NCBI GenBank assembly: GCA_036397065.1
Contig: DASWJP010000076.1
Coordinates: forward strand, 1 to 7,268
Direction of reading: 5' to 3'
Source of the DNA: JAJFGI01 sp036397065
GTDB lineage: Bacteria > Pseudomonadota > Alphaproteobacteria > Kiloniellales > J153
Length of the DNA stretch: 7,268 nt
Part shown: positions 1-5,676 of the stretch, one piece after another
Layout of the letters: every line of letters begins with the position of its first letter
Numbering within the stretch: position 1 is the first letter of the stretch
Made by a program: the position numbers and the translations under genes
The notes under the pieces: model-generated
The model's input: only the letters and a program-made list of their open reading frames with translations
Database searches by the model: none
Told to the model about the DNA's origin: nothing

Positions 1-830
1 TCGGGTTTGGATTTGTCGTAGTGGAATTTGCCGCCATATCCGATCACATCGGCGATGGTTCGCGCCAACGCGGCGATGGAGGTTTCCTCGCCGCTGCCGA
101 CATTGACATGCTCGTTGCCTGAATAGTGCTTGAGCAGATAAATGATGGCATCGGCGCAATCGTCGACGTAGAGGAACTCGCGCAACGGTTTTCCGCTGCC
201 CCAGATCTCGACGGTTTTCTCACTGGCGGCCTTGGCCTCATGCACCTTGCGCATCAGCGCCGGCAGAACATGGCTGCTTGCCAAGTCGAAGTTGTCGCCA
301 GGGCCGTACAGGTTGGTCGGCATGGCCGAGATGAAATCCGATCCGTACTGAGCCCGATAGGCCTGGCACATCTTGATGCCGGCGATCTTGGCGATGGCGT
401 ACCATTCGTTGGTCGGCTCCAGCGGGCCGGTGAGCATGGACGATTCGGGCATGGGCTGCGGCGCCAGCTTCGGGTAGATGCAGGAAGAGCCAAGGAACAC
501 CAGCTTCGCCACGGAGGTGCGGCGCGCCCCTTCGATGATGTTGGCCTCGATCGCCAGATTGTCGTAGAGGAATTCCGCCGGCTGAGTCGAATTGGCCAGA
601 ATGCCGCCGACCTTGGCGGCGGCGACGACAACGACGTCGGGCCGCTGATCCGCCAGCCAATCCTCGACGTCGGTCTGGCGGCGCAAATCCACGTCCGACC
701 GGCCGACGGTCAGCACCTCGCACTCCTCGCGCGCCAGCCGCCGCTGAATGGCGGAGCCGACCAGGCCGCGATGCCCGGCGACCCAGACGCGCCGTCCAGC
801 CAGGGAAAATGCCGGTTCAGTCCGTGCCAT
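1..830 (-). CDS. fcl: GDP-L-fucose synthase (GDP-4-keto-6-deoxymannose 3,5-epimerase/4-reductase), 3' end cut by window edge
   Basis: Cytosolic NADPH-dependent short-chain (extended SDR) enzyme that epimerises and reduces GDP-4-keto-6-deoxy-D-mannose to GDP-L-fucose. I translated 276 residues from an ATG at 828-830 with no stop before the edge; the family is usually about 310-320 residues, so roughly 35-45 are missing. Visible motifs: the Rossmann glycine motif VAGHRGLVGSA (residues 17-27), LGSSCIYP (113-120), NEWYAIAKIAG (141-151) and PTNLYGPGDNF (171-181). By alignment from memory with the E. coli enzyme, the catalytic residues are Ser115, Tyr144 and Lys148, with Cys117 and His187 as the epimerase pair; all are present. 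The start falls 14 bp inside the end of gmd in another frame, so translation is probably coupled; only a weak GAAGA-like ribosome site is seen. No better start exists, since the glycine motif begins at residue 19. Confidence in the family is very high. Confidence 0.96.
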   Translation of the reverse strand, partial: MARTEPAFSLAGRRVWVAGHRGLVGSAIQRRLAREECEVLTVGRSDVDLRRQTDVEDWLADQRPDVVVVAAAKVGGILANSTQPAEFLYDNLAIEANIIEGARRTSVAKLVFLGSSCIYPKLAPQPMPESSMLTGPLEPTNEWYAIAKIAGIKMCQAYRAQYGSDFISAMPTNLYGPGDNFDLASSHVLPALMRKVHEAKAASEKTVEIWGSGKPLREFLYVDDCADAIIYLLKHYSGNEHVNVGSGEETSIAALARTIADVIGYGGKFHYDKSKP

Positions 831-1881
831 TGCGCTGGTCTTCGGTCTCGATCAATTTTAGGTCGGCCTCGACCATCTCGTGGACCAGATCGGCGAATGC
901 GGTGGTGTGCGACCAGCCGAGTTGTTTCCGCGCCTTGGCCGGATCGCCCAACAACAGATCGACTTCCGTCGGCCGGAAATAGCGCGGGTCGATTTCCACC
1001 AGCGTTGCCCCGGTCTTGGCGTCGAGGCCCTTCTCTTCGAGGTCCTTGCCCTGCCAGCGGATGGTCCGGCCGATATGCGAAAAGGCCAACTCGACGAATT
1101 CGCGGACCGAATGGGTCTCCCCCGTGGCCAGGACATAGTCGCCGGGGGTTTTCTGCTGCAACACGCGCCACATGCCGTCGACGAAGTCGCGGGCATGACC
1201 CCAATCGCGCTTGGCGTCGATATTGCCCAGATAGAGCCGATCCTGTCGGCCCAGTTTCATGGCGGCGACGGCGCGGGTGATCTTACGGGTGACGAACGTC
1301 TCGCCGCGGGTCGGCCCTTCGTGGTTGAACAGAATGCCATTGGAGGCGTGAAAGCCATAGGCCTCGCGATAGTTGACCGTGATCCAATAGGCATACAGCT
1401 TGGCCGCCGCATAGGGGCTGCGCGGGGCGAAGGGGGTGGTCTCGCTCTGCGGCGGCGGCGAATTGCCATAAAGCTCCGAGGTCGAGGCCTGATAGAAGCG
1501 TACCCGGTCCTTGAGACCCAGAATGCGGATCGCCTCCAGCAGGCGCAGCGTGCCCAGGCCATCCGCATTGGCGGTGTATTCGGGTGTCTCGAAGCTGACC
1601 TGCACGTGGCTCTGCGCCGCCAGGTTATAAATCTCGGTCGGCTGGGTCTCCTGGACGATGCGAATCAGGTTGGTGGCATCGGTCATATCGCCGTAGTGCA
1701 TGATGAAACGCGCGTTATGCTCATGCGGGTCCTGGTACAGGTGATCGACCCGCCCGGTGTTGAAGGACGAGGATCGCCGCTTGATGCCATGGACCATATA
1801 CCCCTTGCTTAACAGCAGTTCCGCAAGAAGGGCGCCGTCCTGGCCCGTGATCCCGGTGATCAGGGCAATTCTATCCGTCAT
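817..1881 (-). CDS. gmd: GDP-mannose 4,6-dehydratase
   Basis: Converts GDP-D-mannose to GDP-4-keto-6-deoxy-D-mannose with bound NADP, the first committed step to GDP-L-fucose and related 6-deoxyhexoses; cytosolic. The 354-residue product is full length for the family. Visible motifs: glycine-rich GITGQDG (residues 10-16), the RRSSSFNTGRVDHLY region (35-49), NLAAQSHV (86-93), QASTSELYG (131-139), SPYAAAKLYAYW (155-166), NHEGPTRGETFVTRKI (186-201) and KRDWGHARDFV (224-234). The expected catalytic residues are present: Thr134, Glu136, Tyr157 and Lys161. The ATG at 1879-1881 follows an AAGG ribosome site (1889-1892) by 7 nt. An out-of-frame ATG (1884-1886) just upstream would encode only Met-Glu-stop and sits too close to that site to compete well. 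It is first in the pair gmd-fcl, whose products act in sequence; the sugar probably goes to surface polysaccharide, but no glycosyltransferase is in view. Nothing is broken or unusual in the protein. Confidence 0.98.
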   Translation of the reverse strand: MTDRIALITGITGQDGALLAELLLSKGYMVHGIKRRSSSFNTGRVDHLYQDPHEHNARFIMHYGDMTDATNLIRIVQETQPTEIYNLAAQSHVQVSFETPEYTANADGLGTLRLLEAIRILGLKDRVRFYQASTSELYGNSPPPQSETTPFAPRSPYAAAKLYAYWITVNYREAYGFHASNGILFNHEGPTRGETFVTRKITRAVAAMKLGRQDRLYLGNIDAKRDWGHARDFVDGMWRVLQQKTPGDYVLATGETHSVREFVELAFSHIGRTIRWQGKDLEEKGLDAKTGATLVEIDPRYFRPTEVDLLLGDPAKARKQLGWSHTTAFADLVHEMVEADLKLIETEDQRNGTD

Positions 1882-2209
1882 TCCATGGCCTTAAGAAATT
1901 GTGAGTCTGAGCGTCACACTGTAGATGAAAATCCGCACAGGGAAAAAGCCATCTATCCGGGCATCGCGCAAGGGCCTCGAAGTTTATGACATTCAGTGCC
2001 CCGCGGCGGATTTTCAACTCCGGTTGCCGGATCATCGCCGCGCGGGTCTGTGAGGGCCATACCCAATCGAGGAGCGGGCGTCTGGAAAGCCAGTGGCGTG
2101 GGTGCTTTGCCCGACAATCGGCCATGTATCGGACGGGAATTTCCGTATAGGTTGAGGATGCGCCTGCCGGCGTTCACGACCGTTGCCTAAACTGAAGTAA
2201 GCCAGTCGA
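1882..2209. other. 328 bp divergent intergenic spacer without a convincing gene
   Basis: Separates the minus-strand gmd from the plus-strand MFS gene, so it should hold both promoters. Short open frames occur on both strands (for example 1871-2125 minus and 1996-2190 plus), but they are rich in Arg/Pro, overlap each other, show no recognisable motif and lack good ribosome sites, so I do not call them. I see the gmd ribosome site (AAGG at 1889-1892, minus strand), a small dyad TCCGG-ttg-CCGGA at 2019-2031 and a near-palindrome at 2133-2146. No clean sigma-70 promoter is visible for either gene; TACAGT on the minus strand and TATAGG at 2146-2151 are only weak -10 candidates with no matching -35. 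Confidence 0.6.
2133..2146. promoter_or_regulatory. Near-perfect 14 bp palindrome, possible operator upstream of the MFS gene
   Basis: The sequence ACGGgAATTtCCGT is self-complementary except for one position in each arm (12 of 14 bases). It ends 63 bp before the MFS start codon, and a weak TATAGG box overlaps its right edge. The position would suit a regulator-binding site, but a 14 bp near-palindrome can occur by chance and no regulator is linked to it. This is a tentative call. Confidence 0.2.
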
Positions 2210-3454
2210 ATGTCAGGGTTCAATCCATCCGCGCCCGTGCCGCAGGCCGGGGCTTATCGGTACGTGCGGCTGATCGCGGCCCTGCTGTTGATGACCGTGG
2301 GCAGCTCGGCCATGTATGCCATCATCGTCGCCTTGAAGCCGGTCGGCCAGGAATTTGCGGTCAGCCGGGGCGTCGCTTCGGTGCCCTACATGCTGTTCAT
2401 GATCGGCTTTGGCGTCGGCGGTGTGGCGCTGGGCCGGGTGGCGGACCGATTCGGCATCGTCGTTCCCGCGGTGTTCGCCAGCATCGCCCTGCCGGCGGGC
2501 TTTGTCGCCGCGGCGCATGCCACGACCTTTTGGCAATTCTGTGTCGCCATGGGCGCGCTCGCCGGGCTCCTGGGGGCCGCGGCGACCTTTTCGCCGGTGG
2601 TCTCGGATACCTCCCATTGGTTCGTCCGCCGCCGGGGGCTGGCCGTCGGCATCGTCATCAGCGGCAGCTATCTGGCCGGCGCCATCTGGCCGAAGATCGT
2701 TCAGCATTTCCTCGATACGGTCGGGTGGCGCGATACGTTCATCGGCCTCGGCATCTTCGCCTTCAGTGTCATGCTGCCCCTGAGCGCGCTTCTCTATCGC
2801 CGGGCGCCGGTCTCGCACGATCCGGCCGCCACCGGCGGGCCGGGCGAGCCGGTCCGGCCGCTGGGCTTTACGGTGGCCCAGTTGCAATGCCTGCTCTGCG
2901 CCGCGGGCATCGGCTGTTGCGCCGCCATGGCCATGCCCCAGGTGCACATCGTCGCCTACGCCACGGACCTCGGCTATGCCACCGCGCGCGCCGCCGAGAT
3001 GCTCGCCCTGATGCTCGGTTTCGGGATCGTCAGCCGGCTGACCTCCGGGTGGATCTCCGACCGTATCGGCGGGGTGAACACGCTGCTGCTCGGCTCGTTC
3101 CTGCAATGTGTCGTGCTGGCCGGGTTCCTGTTCGGCGACAGCCTGACGGCGCTCTATCTGCTTTCTGTTGCCTTCGGCTTGGCCCAGGGCGGCATCGTGC
3201 CGTCCTATGCCATCATCGTCCGCGCCTATTTTCCGTCCCGCGATGCCGGGTGGCGGATCGGCACGGTGTTCCTGTTCACCATTATCGGCATGGCCCTGGG
3301 CGGCTGGATGGCCGGGGCGCTGTATGACCTGACCGGCTCCTACACGGTCTCGTTCCTGAACGCGATCGCCTTCAACTTCTTCAACATGGCCATTGCCGGA
3401 ACCCTCCTGGTCCGCGCCAAGGCCCGAGCCGCCGCCCTGGCCGCCGCGCAGTAG
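2210..3454 (+). CDS. Major facilitator superfamily permease (OFA/monocarboxylate-like), substrate unknown
   Basis: Inner-membrane secondary transporter of 414 residues, the usual MFS size. About 12 hydrophobic segments are visible, roughly at residues 18-42, 58-76, 84-102, 107-130, 142-162, 175-196, 224-245, 262-282, 290-308, 312-337, 350-372 and 380-402, with a polar central loop (197-222) between the two halves. The MFS motif A appears in both halves: GRVADRFG (75-82) after helix 2 and GWISDRIGG (280-288) after helix 8. The RRRGLAVGIVISGSYLAG stretch (140-157) resembles oxalate/formate antiporter and monocarboxylate-type permeases, so a carboxylate is a reasonable but unproven substrate. 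Helix 7 carries four cysteines (227, 230, 236, 237). The ATG at 2210 precedes helix 1 by about 17 residues, but no good ribosome site is seen, only GAAG and TAAG further upstream. It stands alone, divergent from gmd and 180 bp before the regulator gene. A role in the following operon is possible but not shown. Confidence 0.9.
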   Translation: MSGFNPSAPVPQAGAYRYVRLIAALLLMTVGSSAMYAIIVALKPVGQEFAVSRGVASVPYMLFMIGFGVGGVALGRVADRFGIVVPAVFASIALPAGFVAAAHATTFWQFCVAMGALAGLLGAAATFSPVVSDTSHWFVRRRGLAVGIVISGSYLAGAIWPKIVQHFLDTVGWRDTFIGLGIFAFSVMLPLSALLYRRAPVSHDPAATGGPGEPVRPLGFTVAQLQCLLCAAGIGCCAAMAMPQVHIVAYATDLGYATARAAEMLALMLGFGIVSRLTSGWISDRIGGVNTLLLGSFLQCVVLAGFLFGDSLTALYLLSVAFGLAQGGIVPSYAIIVRAYFPSRDAGWRIGTVFLFTIIGMALGGWMAGALYDLTGSYTVSFLNAIAFNFFNMAIAGTLLVRAKARAAALAAAQ

Positions 3455-3459
3455 TCCGG

Positions 3460-3472
3460 GCGGCTCGGCCGC
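3460..3472 (+). terminator. Weak hairpin just after the MFS stop codon
   Basis: GCGGC-tcg-GCCGC forms a perfect 5 bp G/C stem with a 3 nt loop, starting 6 nt after the MFS stop codon. No run of T follows, so it is not a classic intrinsic terminator; it could slow polymerase, protect the 3' end or be chance in GC-rich DNA. Confidence 0.25.
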
Positions 3473-3542
3473 GCACTCCATGCTTCCATTCGTGTCGGAC
3501 TCAAATCAGGGATCGGCCGATTGCGCCTGTGGCCCGGCGTCG

Positions 3543-3606
3543 CTCTTGACAATCGTTAAAAACATGCTCAATCTGAAAAAAATTGCGATAAATAAAAAAA
3601 TCTTCA
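3543..3606 (+). promoter_or_regulatory. AT-rich promoter island before the regulator-deoC-ALDH operon
   Basis: This is the most AT-rich stretch of the window, with A runs at 3558-3562, 3576-3582 and 3594-3600, in otherwise strongly GC-rich DNA. It contains a consensus TTGACA -35 box at 3546-3551. At the expected 17 bp spacing the -10 region (around 3569-3574, CAATCT) is poor, so the promoter may need an activator or the true -10 lies elsewhere. A second loose pair is TTGCGA (3583-3588) with CATAGG (3605-3610), 16 bp apart. The operon start codon follows at 3635. The presence of a promoter here is well supported by context; its exact boxes are not. Confidence 0.5.
3546..3571. promoter_or_regulatory. 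Imperfect dyad overlapping the -35 box, candidate operator for the SorC-type regulator
   Basis: The two 13 bp arms share the pattern TTGAnnATnnTT, read inward from each end, with 8 of 13 positions matching; the right arm ends in TCAA. The left arm contains the TTGACA -35 box, so a bound regulator would block or alter polymerase binding. SorC/DeoR-family proteins commonly bind long AT-rich dyads near their own promoters, and from memory Bacillus DeoR operators also use TTGA/TCAA-type arms. Autoregulation by the adjacent gene product is inference. Confidence 0.4.
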
Positions 3607-3634
3607 TAGGGAGCGCATCGGCACGCGCAAGGCG

Positions 3635-4666
3635 ATGGCGGGACGGCGGCGGGAAATCGAGGATCAGGACCTCAGTCTGGCGGCACGCGCCGCCTGGCTG
3701 TCCCATATCGGCGGTCAAACGCAAAGCCAGATCGCCCAGCGCCTCGGCATATCCCCGGCCAAGGCCCATCGCCTGATCGCCCTGGCGCACAGCCAGGGCC
3801 TGGTGCGGGTTTTCATCGACGGGGTTCCCACCGAGTGCCTGGAACTGGAAATGCGCCTGGCCGGCCATTTCGGGCTCGAAAACTGTATCGTTGCTCCATC
3901 CGTGGGCGACGAGGGCGATGCCGCGGCCGGCTTCCTCCCGGTCGGGGTCGCGGCCGCCCGCCTTTTACACGGCCTGATCGAAGGCAGCGGCCCCTTACTG
4001 ATCGGCGTCGGCAAGGGCCGCTCGCTCGCCGCCATGGTCAACAACCTGCCGCCGCTGGATCGCCCGGACCTCAAGTTCGTCTCGGTCTCCGGCAGCTTGA
4101 CGCGCAATCTGGCGGCCAATCCCTTCGACGTGGTCCACCGCCTGGTCGAGCGCACCGGCGGCGAGGGCTATTTCCTGCCGGTCCCCTATATCGCCGCCAG
4201 CGAGGAGGAAAAGGCCCTGCTGTTGGCGCAGAAAAGCGTGCAGGACCTGATCAGCCTGGCCCGCAAGGCCGAGATCTTCGTCATCGGCATCGGCGCCGTG
4301 GTGGGGGATGCCCATGTGCGCCAGGTCGGCATGGTTGGCGAGCCGGAATGGCGCGAACTGCGGTCCAAGGGTGCGGTCGGCGACGTCATGGGCAGTTTCG
4401 TCGACGCCAACGGTACCCCGGTGGCGGCGGAAATCAATCGGCGCACCTTGGGCTTGAGTATCGACGATCTGCGCGGCCGCCGGGTCATTGCCGTGGCCGG
4501 CGGGTCCGGCAAGGCGGATGCGGTGGTGGGCGCCTTGCGCACAGGGGCGATCACCGATCTGGTGCTGGGCGAATCGGTCGCCCGGCAGATGGCCGCGCAG
4601 TTCGACCCTCCCCGGGCAGGCAAGGGCAAGGGCAAGAGCAACGGCAAACAGCAGGTGGCGGTATGA
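3635..4666 (+). CDS. SorC/DeoR-family sugar-phosphate-sensing transcriptional regulator
   Basis: A 343-residue DNA-binding regulator, probably controlling the operon it heads. The N-terminal helix-turn-helix spans about residues 28-52 (TQSQIAQRLGISPAKAHRLI), followed by LVRVFIDG and a SorC-type sugar-binding domain to about residue 325. Family-style motifs are GVGKGRSLAAM (124-134), VIGIGAV (216-222), GDVMGSFVDANG (249-260) and VAGGSGKADAVVGALRTG (287-304). By analogy with Bacillus DeoR, a SorC-family protein that responds to deoxyribose-5-phosphate, the ligand could be the deoC substrate; this is inference. The C-terminal tail (329-340) is Gly/Lys-rich and encoded partly by a hexamer repeat. 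The ATG at 3635 gives the normal N-terminus, but its ribosome site is poor: AAGG lies only 2 nt away and GGGAG (3609-3613) is 21 nt upstream, where no ATG, GTG or TTG suits it. The gene ends in an ATGA overlap with deoC. Confidence 0.92.
   Translation: MAGRRREIEDQDLSLAARAAWLSHIGGQTQSQIAQRLGISPAKAHRLIALAHSQGLVRVFIDGVPTECLELEMRLAGHFGLENCIVAPSVGDEGDAAAGFLPVGVAAARLLHGLIEGSGPLLIGVGKGRSLAAMVNNLPPLDRPDLKFVSVSGSLTRNLAANPFDVVHRLVERTGGEGYFLPVPYIAASEEEKALLLAQKSVQDLISLARKAEIFVIGIGAVVGDAHVRQVGMVGEPEWRELRSKGAVGDVMGSFVDANGTPVAAEINRRTLGLSIDDLRGRRVIAVAGGSGKADAVVGALRTGAITDLVLGESVARQMAAQFDPPRAGKGKGKSNGKQQVAV
4619..4636 (+). repeat. Three perfect tandem GGCAAG hexamers in the regulator's 3' end
   Basis: Three identical in-frame copies of GGCAAG encode Gly-Lys-Gly-Lys-Gly-Lys at regulator residues 329-334, followed by a degenerate continuation (agcaacggcaaa). 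Copy-number change would lengthen or shorten the basic tail by two residues without a frameshift. Confidence 0.85.
4653..4658 (+). promoter_or_regulatory. Ribosome binding site of deoC
   Basis: AGGTGG lies within the last codons of the regulator gene, 4 nt before the deoC ATG from its 3' end and 7 nt counted from AGG. It supports the start at 4663, and with the ATGA overlap it indicates translational coupling between regulator and aldolase. Confidence 0.7.
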
Positions 4667-5667
4667 GCGCCCGCCTGGAAAGCCTGCCCCTGCGGCACCG
4701 GGATCGGACGGCGGATCGCGAAGGCCGCAATCCGGGCCTGGCGCTCGATCTGGATTGGATCGCAAGTCTTCAGGTCAACCGCAGCGCCGTGGAGCGGCGC
4801 ACGGACACCCTGACCAAGCGACGCACGGTGAAAAAGTCGTGGCAAGCCGCCTGGCTGCTCAAGGCCGTCTCGTGCATCGATCTGACCACCCTGGCGGGCG
4901 ACGATACGCCCGGCCGGGTGCGGCGCCTGTGCGCCAAGGCGCGGCAGCCGGTGCGCCGCGAAGTGCTGCGCGCACTCGGCGCCGGCCACATACCAATCAC
5001 CGTCGGCACGGTCTGCGTCTATCATGCCATGGTGGAGACCGCGGTGGCGGCCCTGGCGGGATCGGGCATTCCGGTGGCCGCGGTGTCCACCGGCTTTCCC
5101 GCCGGCTTGTCGCCCTTCGATCTGCGCCTGCGCGAGATCGAGGCCTCGGTGCGCGCCGGGGCCGGCGAGATCGATATCGTGATCACCCGCGGCCACGTGC
5201 TGACCGGCGATTGGCCGGCCCTGTATAACGAGGTGCGTGCCTTTCGCGAGGTGTGCGGCCCGGTGACCATGAAGACCATCCTTGGCACGGGCGATCTGGG
5301 CACCCTGCGCAATGTGGCGAGGGCCTCGGTGGTCTGCATGATGGCCGGGGCTGACTTCATCAAGACGTCCACGGGCAAGGAAGGGGTGAACGCCACCCTG
5401 CCGGTCAGCCTGGTGATGACCCGCATGATCCGCGACTATCAGGCGCGTACCGGCCATCGTATCGGCTTCAAGCCGGCCGGCGGCATCGGCACGGCGAAGG
5501 ATGCGCTGGCCTACCTGATCCTGATGAAAGAGGAACTGGGCCGGCCGTGGCTGGAGCCGACCTTGTTCCGCTTCGGCGCCTCCAGCCTGCTCACCGATAT
5601 CGAGCGGCAGCTCGATTACCACGCCGGCGGACGCTACGCGGCGGACTACCGCCAGCCTATGGCCTAG
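4663..5667 (+). CDS. deoC: Deoxyribose-phosphate aldolase (DERA), long form
   Basis: Class I aldolase that reversibly cleaves 2-deoxy-D-ribose 5-phosphate into D-glyceraldehyde 3-phosphate and acetaldehyde, in deoxynucleoside and deoxyribose breakdown; cytosolic. The product has 334 residues. The catalytic set is visible: Asp171 in GEIDIVI (168-174), the Schiff-base Lys234 in DFIKTSTGKEGVN (231-243) and Lys270 in GFKPAGGI (268-275); CIDLTTL (71-77) and CVYHAMV (118-124) are further family blocks. It is longer than the roughly 250-260 residue E. coli type. The extra N-terminal part (about 1-65) is rich in Arg and charged residues, which matches the long DERA form found in animals and many proteobacteria. 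The open frame extends upstream through the regulator gene, but the ATG at 4663, with AGGTGG before it and an ATGA junction, is the sensible start. The following ALDH gene would consume the acetaldehyde produced. Confidence 0.96.
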   Translation: MSARLESLPLRHRDRTADREGRNPGLALDLDWIASLQVNRSAVERRTDTLTKRRTVKKSWQAAWLLKAVSCIDLTTLAGDDTPGRVRRLCAKARQPVRREVLRALGAGHIPITVGTVCVYHAMVETAVAALAGSGIPVAAVSTGFPAGLSPFDLRLREIEASVRAGAGEIDIVITRGHVLTGDWPALYNEVRAFREVCGPVTMKTILGTGDLGTLRNVARASVVCMMAGADFIKTSTGKEGVNATLPVSLVMTRMIRDYQARTGHRIGFKPAGGIGTAKDALAYLILMKEELGRPWLEPTLFRFGASSLLTDIERQLDYHAGGRYAADYRQPMA

Positions 5668-5669
5668 GA
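5666..5669 (+). promoter_or_regulatory. Ribosome binding site of the ALDH gene, overlapping the deoC stop
   Basis: AGGA shares its first two bases with the TAG stop of deoC (5665-5667) and sits 7 nt before the ATG at 5677. A ribosome finishing deoC would cover it, so aldolase and dehydrogenase synthesis are probably coupled. Confidence 0.65.
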
Positions 5670-5676
5670 TCGATTC

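Noticed and set aside
126..1280. 384-codon plus-strand open frame opposite fcl and gmd
   Set aside because: It crosses the fcl/gmd junction, has no recognisable motif, and both minus-strand genes are unambiguous.
2019..2031. TCCGG-ttg-CCGGA dyad as a terminator or operator
   Set aside because: The stem is only 5 bp in GC-rich DNA with no T-run and no promoter nearby, so it is no better than chance.
1871..2223. Short open frames in the gmd-MFS spacer on both strands (63-84 codons)
   Set aside because: They overlap one another, are Arg/Pro-rich, lack good ribosome sites and show no motif or membrane segment.
2213..3481. 422-codon open frame on the minus strand opposite the MFS gene
   Set aside because: It spans nearly the whole permease gene, and its translation is Gly/Arg/Gln/His/Asp-rich low-complexity without any domain, as expected for the mirror of GC-rich membrane-protein codons. 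The plus-strand frame has clear MFS motifs.
3609..3619. GGGAG with a possible ATC start for the regulator at 3617
   Set aside because: ATC is a very rare start and spacing from GGGAG is only about 3 nt. The ATG at 3635 gives an N-terminus typical of the family.
3835..4662. Upstream extension of the deoC frame that would make a 610-residue protein
   Set aside because: This part overlaps the regulator gene in another frame and reads as Arg/Gly-rich noise. The AGGTGG ribosome site and ATGA junction place the deoC start at 4663.
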